NCBI RefSeq assembly: GCF_003346715.1
Contig: NZ_QQPQ01000008.1
Location: forward strand, 124,001-188,000
Length of the DNA: 64,000 bases
Source of the DNA: Oceanispirochaeta sp. M1
Lineage (GTDB): Bacteria > Spirochaetota > Spirochaetia > DSM-2461
Direction: 5' to 3'
The translations under genes were made by a program, and so were the position numbers. Each line of letters begins with the position of its first letter. Positions within the stretch are counted from its first letter, which is position 1. Positions 16,409 through 23,661 of this stretch are shown here, piece by piece. The notes under the pieces are model-generated. The model did no database searches, was not told the DNA's origin, and saw nothing but the letters and a program-made list of their open reading frames with translations.

Positions 16409-17634
16409 ACAAACGTGTAGTAGTTACGGGTGGTGCAGCTATTACTCCCCTGGGGAGTGACTGGGACACTATCGAAGCCGGCTTGAGAGCTAAGGAAAAT
16501 GCCGTTGTCCGTATGAGTGAATGGGACCGCTATGATGGTTTAAATACAAGGCTGGCCGCACCGGCTGACTGGACAGCACCCAAATATCCAAGAAAGAAAA
16601 CCAGAGGAATGGGACGAGTTTCTTATATGGCTGTTCATGCAACTGAAATGGCTCTGGAAAAGGCAGGACTTATAGATCATCCTATTCTCACCAGCGGTAA
16701 AGCAGGAATATCATATGGTTCTTCTACGGGAAATGTGGATGCTCTTCTGGACTTTTACTCCATGCTTACGGACGATACAGTTCAGGGAATTTCAGCAACT
16801 ACATATATAAAATCCATGCCTCAGACCTGTGCTGTGAATATCGGTGTGTTTTTCGGGCTTACCGGCCGGATGCTGACCTCAAATACAGCCTGTACTTCCG
16901 GCAGTATATCAATCGGATTGGGATATGAATCCATCCGTGAAGGTAAGCAGACTGTTATGCTATGCGGTGGAGCTGAAGAAATGGGTCCTGCCAATGCTGC
17001 AGTATTCGATACCCTCTTTGCCACCAGTACCAGAAATGATGCTCCTAAAACATCACCCAGTCCATTTGATAAAGACAGAGATGGTCTGGTTATAGGGGAA
17101 GGGGCAGGTACTCTAGTTCTTGAAGAGTATGAACACGCAAAAGCACGAGGGGCTAAGATATATGCAGAGCTTGTCGGTTTTGGAACTAATACTGATGGAG
17201 TTCATATTACGCAGCCTAATAAAGAGACCATGGAGCAGGCATTGCACCTTGCTCTTGAAAGCGGTGGATTGAAAGCGGATGATATTGATTATGTAAACGG
17301 CCATGGAACAGCCACTCAGCATGGAGATATTGCAGAGAGTCAGGCCACCCGGAATTGTTTTAAGAGAAAAATCCCCTATAGTAGCCTGAAAAGTTATTTT
17401 GGGCATACTCTTGGAGCCTGCGGGGCAATCGAATCCTGGCTGACTATCAATATGATGAATATTGGATGGATTGCTCCGAACCTGAATCTGAATGAGCTGG
17501 ACAGCAACTGCGGGGAGCTTGATTATATACAGGAAGATGGAAGAGAATTTAATCCTGAATATGCAATGTGTAACAATTTTGCCTTCGGAGGAATAAACAC
17601 CTCGCTTATCTTCAAAAAATGGGATCAGGAATAG
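16405..17634 (+). CDS. Beta-ketoacyl-ACP synthase (second full KS, ApeR-like)
   Basis: A 409-residue FabF-like condensing enzyme with Cys163 in NTACTSGS, His300 in NGHGTAT, Lys329 and His334 in KSYFGHTLGA. All catalytic residues are present. Two complete ketosynthases in one cluster suggest separate jobs, for example starter condensation versus elongation; the sequence does not tell which. It is the last gene of the pigment operon: the following 114 bases to the secreted thioredoxin-like gene hold no strong terminator hairpin that I can see. Confidence 0.92.
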   Translation: MNKRVVVTGGAAITPLGSDWDTIEAGLRAKENAVVRMSEWDRYDGLNTRLAAPADWTAPKYPRKKTRGMGRVSYMAVHATEMALEKAGLIDHPILTSGKAGISYGSSTGNVDALLDFYSMLTDDTVQGISATTYIKSMPQTCAVNIGVFFGLTGRMLTSNTACTSGSISIGLGYESIREGKQTVMLCGGAEEMGPANAAVFDTLFATSTRNDAPKTSPSPFDKDRDGLVIGEGAGTLVLEEYEHAKARGAKIYAELVGFGTNTDGVHITQPNKETMEQALHLALESGGLKADDIDYVNGHGTATQHGDIAESQATRNCFKRKIPYSSLKSYFGHTLGACGAIESWLTINMMNIGWIAPNLNLNELDSNCGELDYIQEDGREFNPEYAMCNNFAFGGINTSLIFKKWDQE

Positions 17635-17748
17635 TCTGACAGACGGTGGTATGCATTGTCGGATTGAGATAAACAGTTGTTTTTTCTGGAATTCTTTCGA
17701 ATAAATATATATATTTAGAAGTATATGTTTAAGATTAAGGAGTCGTCA

Positions 17749-18273
17749 ATGAAGAAGACTTTCAGAATAAGCCTGATATTGTTTTTTTTATCAGCATTTT
17801 CCGTCGCCGCAGAAAGCTATCCCCCCCAGGGCTGGAGTTCAGATATTCTGGAAGCCCTTGCCGAGTCTGAAGACACCGGTAAAGACGTACTTTTGAACTT
17901 TACAGGTTCAGACTGGTGCTCCTGGTGCCTCAAGCTTCGGGATGAAGTATTTGAGACCCCTAAGTTTAAGAAATATGCTGAAGAGAATCTGGTTTTGGTA
18001 TTTCTCGATTTTCCTAATGGTATTGAACTCTCTGATGATGTTAAAAAACAGAATGAGCTGATGGCTCAGGTTTTCGGTGTTCAGGGATTCCCCACTCTCT
18101 GGCTTATGGACTCAGAGCAGGTTCCTATTATGAAGACCGGCTATCAATCCGGAGGGGTAGAAGCATATATCCGTCACCTTGAAGAAGATCGTCCTGCACT
18201 TGATGATGCAACAAAGAAAGAGTATCAGGACCTTATTCGCAAGGCTGTTAAAGATAATCTGGGAACCTGGTAA
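17749..18273 (+). CDS. Secreted thioredoxin-family protein
   Basis: A 174-residue protein with a Sec signal peptide (about residues 1-23, ending SVAA) and a thioredoxin fold. The redox motif is CSWC within GSDWCSWCLKL, and the cis-Pro region reads QGFPTLWL. The layout matches DUF255/thioredoxin_7-type periplasmic proteins that reduce or guard disulfides. ATG 17749 follows AAGGAG; an upstream ATG at 17725 would hide the signal peptide. It is probably transcribed separately from the pigment operon. Confidence 0.88.
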   Translation: MKKTFRISLILFFLSAFSVAAESYPPQGWSSDILEALAESEDTGKDVLLNFTGSDWCSWCLKLRDEVFETPKFKKYAEENLVLVFLDFPNGIELSDDVKKQNELMAQVFGVQGFPTLWLMDSEQVPIMKTGYQSGGVEAYIRHLEEDRPALDDATKKEYQDLIRKAVKDNLGTW

Positions 18274-18281
18274 CACTATAT

Positions 18282-18309
18282 AATATCCGCTGTTGATTCA
18301 GCGGATATT
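18282..18309. terminator. Hairpin between convergent genes
   Basis: A perfect 11-bp inverted repeat AATATCCGCTG / CAGCGGATATT with a 6-base loop (TTGATT). It lies directly after the thioredoxin-like stop and overlaps the last codons of the thioesterase on the other strand. The U-tract is poor, so it may act mainly as a 3' processing or stability element for both transcripts. Confidence 0.55.
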
Positions 18310-18756
18310 TGATTTGGACGAGAGCATTTTCTCCCGGATTAATCCCTGCCAGTCCTTCGGCATTGCTGTGGGCTTTCCTTCACTGAGAGAGACACATCCC
18401 GTCTTGACCTTTATTTCACAGAGCAGTTCTTCTTCTCTATAAATATTCTGATCAAAAATAAGGGTGAATGTTTCACATTTTGTAATACTGGTTTTTATAG
18501 TAAGAGTATCATCCAGAAATGCAGGTCTGTTATAGCTTACATTCAGTGAGCGGACGACAAAGCCTATTCCCTGTTCCTGGAGGGGGCCTCGCTGCTCTCC
18601 GCCAAGCAGGCGTATCAGTTCACTCCTGGCATGTTCCGCCATTTCAATATAACGGCTGTGATAAACAACCCCGCCTGCATCTGTATCGCTGTAATAAACC
18701 CTCTTTAAAAGATTGTGGGTATTATCCTGTATTGTTCCTGATAAATTATCTTCCAT
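18298..18756 (-). CDS. YbgC/FadM-type acyl-CoA thioesterase
   Basis: A 152-residue 4HBT hot-dog thioesterase with the signature YYSDTDAGGVVYHSRYIEMAEHAR; the Asp of SDTDAGG is catalytic. It is similar in type to YbgC of the Tol-Pal locus, but no tol or pal gene is adjacent. It is distinct from the thioesterase in the pigment cluster, though it could assist there. An AGGATC site precedes ATG 18756. Confidence 0.85.
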   Translation of the reverse strand: MEDNLSGTIQDNTHNLLKRVYYSDTDAGGVVYHSRYIEMAEHARSELIRLLGGEQRGPLQEQGIGFVVRSLNVSYNRPAFLDDTLTIKTSITKCETFTLIFDQNIYREEELLCEIKVKTGCVSLSEGKPTAMPKDWQGLIREKMLSSKSNIR

Positions 18757-18829
18757 GATCCTATTCTATAGTAGAGACCGACGGGTTGAAAGGCTTTCCA
18801 AGTTTTGTTCATTTCAGTAGAATACTTTT

Positions 18830-19480
18830 ATGATATTAACAGTAAAAAAATTCCTAACAAACAAAGATAATGATTATGAAAGCATGACTTCCCGGGTTGG
18901 TCAGATGCGGATCTTTCTGGAGCATATTCTTGCCGGAAGAGTCCCTAATGAGAAGTACTCACAGGATTCTTTATTACAGTACTGCCGCTCTCTGGTGGAG
19001 GGGCAGAGAGATGGAATGGAGGGACTGGATGCCGGTTCCTGGAGTGTTTCACCTTCTCCTCTCGAGATTGCGGAAGATGATAAGAACGATTACCATTTTT
19101 TCCCGACATATATAGCCCTGGCTACTCTTGTTTTCTGCGGTGAAAAGGATTCCCGTGTTAAGGACATTCCAGGGTATGATGATGCTCTGAAAAAAGGATT
19201 TTCTTTTGCCGTATCATCTGAGCTGAACGGATACGGATTCAACAGTCTGTTTCAGCAGATGGAGGCCGTACTGATTCTCGGTTCCGGGGGCTGCCCGCGT
19301 TATCTTGTGAGCAATCCCGACAGCGGACCTGTAATGATCAGCCGGTTAAAGGAACTGGGCAATGATTTTCAGCAGCGTCTTGATAAAGATGATACGATTC
19401 TCTCCTTCGGCGGGGACTATAAGAGACAGTTTACACTGGCCTGTAAGCTCCTTGAGCCGCTGATGGAAAAATCTGTATAG
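18830..19480 (+). CDS. Hypothetical cytoplasmic protein, 216 aa
   Basis: No signal peptide or membrane segment and no motif I recognise. The protein is largely helical, with a Tyr/Phe-rich centre (YHFFPTYIALATLVF) and a glycine stretch LGSGGCP. The start may be ATG 18830 or the later in-frame ATG 18884; neither has a strong ribosome binding site. It stands between a thioesterase on the other strand and the DUF4230 pair, with no clear operon partner. Confidence 0.7.
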   Translation: MILTVKKFLTNKDNDYESMTSRVGQMRIFLEHILAGRVPNEKYSQDSLLQYCRSLVEGQRDGMEGLDAGSWSVSPSPLEIAEDDKNDYHFFPTYIALATLVFCGEKDSRVKDIPGYDDALKKGFSFAVSSELNGYGFNSLFQQMEAVLILGSGGCPRYLVSNPDSGPVMISRLKELGNDFQQRLDKDDTILSFGGDYKRQFTLACKLLEPLMEKSV

Positions 19481-19534
19481 TTTGCTGTTAAATAAATGAT
19501 TGATTTCTTTTTCTCTTCGGGTTCATAATGAGTT

Positions 19535-20131
19535 ATGACAGTCAGAAAAAAGAAGTCTTCTCCCTCTAAAATTACTCTGCCGGCTCTTTGTCTGCTTATT
19601 CTTTTACTTGCACTGCCCCTTTCTGTCCTTTACCTGACCAGGCAGAAAGAGCAGAAAAGGGTCAGTGAAATCAGAGGGCAGCTGGAGCAGCTGGGTGAAC
19701 TGGTAACGGTTACCCAGTTGTACAGATCAGTTTTTTATACCAGAGAAAAAAAGAATTTTATCCAGGATAAATCCATTCTGTTTACAGCAGAGTTTATTGT
19801 TCAGGCCGGAGTGGATCTCTCTGAAGGTTTTGACCTCTCAGTAAAGGGCGGTCAGGCACGACTTATTCTTCCGCCTGGACGTATCTTTCTGGTTGATGCG
19901 GATGATACAAGTTTCAGACAAATCTTAATCAAAGAAAAATTCTCAAGTATCAATACCGGTGACTTCCTCCCTCTTGTCTCTGAAGAGGCAGACTCTATAG
20001 AAGAGCAGGCTGTGAATCAGGGACTTCCTGCTGCTGCCGAAGATAAGGCTGTCATTCTTATGAAAGGAATTCTCAGAGCTGCAGGTGTAGACAATATTCA
20101 GGTTGTATTTCGTGAGAGGGCAGGTATATGA
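19535..20131 (+). CDS. DUF4230-type single-pass membrane protein
   Basis: A 198-residue protein with a basic N terminus, one membrane segment (about 16-36) and an extracytoplasmic alpha/beta domain. The pattern LVTVTQLYRSVFYT, then ARLILPPGRIFLVDADD and a helical C-terminal part resembles DUF4230, a family of unknown function often found as envelope proteins in Gram-positives and spirochaetes. It overlaps the next gene by 4 bases, and that gene appears to be a diverged relative. Confidence 0.72.
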   Translation: MTVRKKKSSPSKITLPALCLLILLLALPLSVLYLTRQKEQKRVSEIRGQLEQLGELVTVTQLYRSVFYTREKKNFIQDKSILFTAEFIVQAGVDLSEGFDLSVKGGQARLILPPGRIFLVDADDTSFRQILIKEKFSSINTGDFLPLVSEEADSIEEQAVNQGLPAAAEDKAVILMKGILRAAGVDNIQVVFRERAGI

Positions 20132-20877
20132 AGACAATCCGGCTGATGATTATTCTACTGGTACTTTCTGTACTCCTCACTCTCCTTCTTCTTGTTCAAA
20201 AGGGAATCATCCGTTTCCCCTGGCAGCCGGAACGGATCACCCATGTTTATACAGAGCTTATCGAGAGCAGTGAAAGCTCACTATTGCAGACCGCTGAGTT
20301 TCGGTTCAAGCTTATCTTTCCCTATGATTTTGTGGATGAGGGTGATGAGGTTAACTGGCAGTTTCTGCAGCGGCAGTTTGAAAATCTTCCCGAAGAGTTT
20401 CCCATGCGGGCTTCGGAGGAATTCTATTTTGACAGAGAGATTCCCTTTATGTGGAAATATGCAGAATTATATGCTCTTTGTCGGGAGTGTGGAATTGATC
20501 CGGCGGGGAGAGGAGAAGACTTCATTGTTGTCTCAACCAGGACAAGAGCCGGTTTTAATTTTAATGAAGAATCTATTTTTCTTGATACAGAGCTTCCGGA
20601 TGGAAAAGTGGTTTTGACCCTGCCCGGACCCGAAATAACTGCTATAATTATTGAAGACAGAATAGCTGAAGATGGCGGATATCCCGAGCTTGAGATGTCA
20701 CCCTCCCAGTGGAGCCGTTTTATCACTGCATTGACTCCTGAAATCGCTAAGCTGGCAGTGGATGAGGGTATTCTGGATCTGGCGGAAGAAACAGCACGGT
20801 TTCTTTTAAGTGATTTATTCGGAGGAGCCGGTCTTAAGCTTCAGAGGATCGATTTTAATTATGAAACAGCTGAATAA
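20128..20877 (+). CDS. Membrane-anchored protein related to the DUF4230 neighbour
   Basis: A 249-residue protein with one N-terminal membrane segment (about 5-25) and a large outside domain. The core VVLTLPGPEITAIIIED parallels ARLILPPGRIFLVDADD of the upstream protein, and the C-terminal helices are also similar, so the pair may come from an old duplication. It has two close Cys residues (LCRECG). It is coupled by 4 bases to the upstream gene, and the next gene starts inside its 3' end. Function unknown. Confidence 0.65.
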   Translation: MKTIRLMIILLVLSVLLTLLLLVQKGIIRFPWQPERITHVYTELIESSESSLLQTAEFRFKLIFPYDFVDEGDEVNWQFLQRQFENLPEEFPMRASEEFYFDREIPFMWKYAELYALCRECGIDPAGRGEDFIVVSTRTRAGFNFNEESIFLDTELPDGKVVLTLPGPEITAIIIEDRIAEDGGYPELEMSPSQWSRFITALTPEIAKLAVDEGILDLAEETARFLLSDLFGGAGLKLQRIDFNYETAE

Positions 20878-21502
20878 TAGGCTATGGATTGCAGTTCTGA
20901 TCTTTTTTGTCCCATTTTTTCTTTGTGCAGAAACTGATTCTGCTCAGACATGGGGTATGAATAGAGATGAAGAGTTCGTCAGTATATATGATGATTTTGA
21001 TGACGGTTCCTATGGACGTTCAGAGTACCGCTCTGTCTTCAGAACTGTAAAGATGTCGGCCTTTGCCCGTACAAAGACTCACCCCGTTGCCTCTCCCGCA
21101 TGGGAAGAGACCAGTCATCTGACGGCAGTGGTTCTCTCTTCGGAGAGGGAGGAGGAGATTCGGCAGGGAGCCTATTCTCTGATTCTCAGGGAGATGGACG
21201 GAGTCTATTATTACAGTAGAGACGGGGTGAATTTCTCATTTACACTGGAGAAAGCAGGGGAAGAGATCCGAGCTGTACTTGAAGGGTATTATCAGGGTAG
21301 AAATGCTGATTGGCTGGAACCGGTCTGGAATCATTATCAGGAGAACTATATAATCAGAATTCATAGCGCCGAAAATATATTTGAACCTTGGCGGGAAGTT
21401 ATTCAGTACAGAGAGGCTATTCTTATGGCAACACTGCTTGGAGACCGCGATCAGTGGCTCTGGGGGATTCATGACGGCAGCGATATTCTAAAACTGCCAT
21501 AA
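20861..21502 (+). CDS. Secreted hypothetical protein, 213 aa
   Basis: ATG 20861 overlaps the upstream gene by 17 bases. Residues 1-22 form a signal peptide ending FLCAE. The mature protein is acidic and rich in aromatic residues, with a WGIHDGSD C terminus and no motif I know. As third gene of the DUF4230 operon it probably works in the periplasm or outer envelope with those two proteins. Confidence 0.68.
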   Translation: MKQLNNRLWIAVLIFFVPFFLCAETDSAQTWGMNRDEEFVSIYDDFDDGSYGRSEYRSVFRTVKMSAFARTKTHPVASPAWEETSHLTAVVLSSEREEEIRQGAYSLILREMDGVYYYSRDGVNFSFTLEKAGEEIRAVLEGYYQGRNADWLEPVWNHYQENYIIRIHSAENIFEPWREVIQYREAILMATLLGDRDQWLWGIHDGSDILKLP

Positions 21503-21565
21503 GAAGTGTTGATTTTTTACCGGGCTTAGAGTTATAGTCTAGGCGGTTTTTAAGTGAGGTAGATT

Positions 21566-21895
21566 ATGAAAAGCACAGACTTGGCCCGGAAAGACCGGGA
21601 TTTAAAAAAAGCCAGAAAAAAAGAAGATGTTCTTCAGAGAAAAATGGAGAAAGGTGACCGGAAGATAGGTGAATACATCTCTGAGCTGGCCGATTTGTTT
21701 TTCCATGACGATGTTAAAATTTATAATATCGAATCCAGTGAAGATATAATGATGCTTCTGGAAGAGTTAAAAGAAGATCAGCCTGAAAAACAGTGGAATA
21801 CTGTTCTGCGTAAGGCTATTAAAAAGACCAAGGTTAAAGAAAAAGATGCTGCCCTGAGTGAACTCAGAGCAATGGGAGATATTCCTGAGGATTGA
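21566..21895 (+). CDS. Small charged helical hypothetical protein, 109 aa
   Basis: Very Lys/Asp/Glu-rich and helical. The N terminus (residues 1-40) is probably coiled-coil, followed by a more globular EYISELADLFFHDD segment. A GAGGTAG site lies ahead of ATG 21566. The stop codon abuts the stop of the ferredoxin-thioredoxin reductase gene on the other strand with no spacer. Function unknown. Confidence 0.65.
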   Translation: MKSTDLARKDRDLKKARKKEDVLQRKMEKGDRKIGEYISELADLFFHDDVKIYNIESSEDIMMLLEELKEDQPEKQWNTVLRKAIKKTKVKEKDAALSELRAMGDIPED

Positions 21896-22228
21896 TCAGG
21901 GATATAGCTCCTCACCACGACGGTCCGGGATGGAACTCAGTTCCTTTCCCCGGCTGCTTTCTGAAATGAAGAGTCCGCAATAGCATTGCCCGAACTCTTC
22001 TACATCAGCTTTACAGTAGTCACAGGGGCAGCAGATGTCCCTGTCTTTTTTTTTGTCTCCCCAGGATTCACGACAGGGACAACAGTAATAGCCGAGGCTG
22101 TTATACATCTCCATCAGACCCTCTTTTATTGACTCGATATGATCCTTATCGGGATTTAGAAGAAGATCCTGCTTTACTGTGACAGCTTCGAGAAAAATCT
22201 GTACATCCTTTATTGTCTTCTCCCTCAT
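21896..22228 (-). CDS. Ferredoxin-thioredoxin reductase catalytic chain-like protein
   Basis: A 110-residue protein with three Cys-x-Cys motifs: CPC (YYCCPCRES), CPC (ICCPCDYC) and CYC (GQCYCG). These are the ligands of the 4Fe-4S cluster and the active-site disulfide of the FTR beta chain. The enzyme passes electrons from ferredoxin to thioredoxin-type proteins. No variable (alpha) chain is present, as in bacterial single-subunit FTR-like proteins. It follows a glutaredoxin-like gene by 2 bases on the same strand, so that protein is the obvious partner. Confidence 0.88.
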   Translation of the reverse strand: MREKTIKDVQIFLEAVTVKQDLLLNPDKDHIESIKEGLMEMYNSLGYYCCPCRESWGDKKKDRDICCPCDYCKADVEEFGQCYCGLFISESSRGKELSSIPDRRGEELYP

Positions 22229-22230
22229 GA

Positions 22231-22542
22231 TTACTCTTGTTCCATTAGTTCTTTTTCCCAGGCAATGCGTATAAATCCTGTAAGAATCTCTTTATCGTCA
22301 ATGATCAGGGTAGGATAGCTGAGACGCTTATCATACTTTTCTGTGAACTCAATTTTCATCTTCTTTTTCAGCTCAGTATCAATTTTGTCCAGAAACAGGT
22401 AGTCGTAGCTGAAATCATTGTCATCCAGAAACTGTTTTCCCTTTTTACAGAAGCTGCAGGTTGTTAATCCGAGAAGCGTCAGTTTGTGATCTGTTCTGCT
22501 TCCTTCACTTTTGCTAAAATCCACATTATCAAACATTATCAT
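22231..22542 (-). CDS. Glutaredoxin-like protein
   Basis: A 103-residue glutaredoxin/thioredoxin-fold protein with the redox motif TTCSFCKKGKQF (Cys-Ser-Phe-Cys) and the cis-Pro loop LSYPTLIIDD. AGGAG precedes ATG 22542, and a second in-frame ATG lies at 22536. Operonic with the FTR-type reductase, so it may receive electrons from ferredoxin rather than glutathione. No glutathione synthesis genes are visible here. Confidence 0.85.
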   Translation of the reverse strand: MIMFDNVDFSKSEGSRTDHKLTLLGLTTCSFCKKGKQFLDDNDFSYDYLFLDKIDTELKKKMKIEFTEKYDKRLSYPTLIIDDKEILTGFIRIAWEKELMEQE

Positions 22543-22697
22543 ATTCTCCTGTATTCAAATTTCTGTTTTTCATTGTCTTAAGAACAGAATGATTGTAATT
22601 TTGTATAACTATATTGTAAGCGATTCAATCTGATTTTACAGTCTGAATTTTTGAATTGGCAGTGAAGTTTTGAATTTAATAAATGAGAGGAAATTTT

Positions 22698-23024
22698 ATG
22701 AAAGATATGAAGAATAGAAGTGAATTTGACGAGGCCCTTGCCTCTGATAAATATGTGTGTGCCTTGTTTACAGCAGACTGGTGCCCCGATTGCCATGTGA
22801 TCAAACCTATAATTCCTGAACTGGAGAAGGTCTATGGAGATGAATTTGACTTTATTTCCCTGGAGCGGGATGAGTTTCTTGATCTCTGCCAGGAGATGAA
22901 TGTATTCGGAATCCCCAGTTTTATCTGCTACAGTAAGGGTGAGGAATGTGGCCGTTTTGTAAGTAAGGATGCCAAGACCAGAGAAGAGATCGAAGAATTT
23001 CTTAAGAAAACAGCAGCTTCCTGA
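22698..23024 (+). CDS. Thioredoxin
   Basis: A 108-residue thioredoxin-fold protein with CPDC in TADWCPDCHV and the cis-Pro segment FGIPSFICY. It is cytoplasmic. ATG 22698 follows GAGAGG. It is divergent from the glutaredoxin/FTR pair and likely belongs to the same redox module. Its 3' end overlaps the HAD hydrolase on the other strand by 23 bases. Confidence 0.88.
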   Translation: MKDMKNRSEFDEALASDKYVCALFTADWCPDCHVIKPIIPELEKVYGDEFDFISLERDEFLDLCQEMNVFGIPSFICYSKGEECGRFVSKDAKTREEIEEFLKKTAAS

Positions 23025-23661
23025 ACTCCTCAACAGTTTCCAGATAGTAGCTGCAGTGCTTCTTCATATACTCCCTGATTTCAGGGATATTGTGTCCCCA
23101 GCCTGCAGCCGCTATGGGAACCGAACTTCTGCGGCTCATTTCAACAGCCGGTTTCAGATCATCAAGAATAAGCACCTCTTCGGGCTTAAGTTTATAATGT
23201 CTTAATATCTCCAGAACAGGATAGGGATTGGGTTTTCGTTTTTCAGTATCAAAATCCCAACCGAATACAAGTTCCGGCAGATCTTCTGCATCTGCATGTT
23301 TATAGTCTCTGCGGATAAGATCCTCTTCAGAATGGGATACTACGGTAATTATACCGCCGCTGTTTTTATATTCTCTCAGTATATCCAGATACCCTGGAAA
23401 GAAGGGCGGAATATGCTGAGTAGTGAATTCTCTCCATATTCTGTACTCCTCCTTAACTTCTTCTTTTGAAAATCCGAGTTCTCCTGTCATGTATTCCATA
23501 ATACCGGGAGAGAAGTTCTTTAACAGCCATCCATCCAGGGTTGCAGGTGCATGGCCGGGACGGAGCTGGCGCATGACTTCAATATGAGCCGGATAGTGGA
23601 TGTGGGGTGTACTTTCGACTGATGTGTCATCATGGTCGAGTATGAGGCATCTGTATTTCAA
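23002..23661 (-). CDS. HAD-family hydrolase
   Basis: A 219-residue haloacid dehalogenase-type phosphatase. Motif I is LDHDDTSVEST (both Asp present, with Asp in place of the usual Gly before Thr), a Ser (VVSHS) serves as motif II, and LILDDLKPAVEM carries the acidic motif IV. The cap insertion resembles phosphoglycolate phosphatase-type (subfamily IA). The substrate is unknown. It is coupled by a 4-base overlap to the MORN-repeat gene upstream. Confidence 0.82.
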   Translation of the reverse strand: MKYRCLILDHDDTSVESTPHIHYPAHIEVMRQLRPGHAPATLDGWLLKNFSPGIMEYMTGELGFSKEEVKEEYRIWREFTTQHIPPFFPGYLDILREYKNSGGIITVVSHSEEDLIRRDYKHADAEDLPELVFGWDFDTEKRKPNPYPVLEILRHYKLKPEEVLILDDLKPAVEMSRRSSVPIAAAGWGHNIPEIREYMKKHCSYYLETVEEFRKLLFS

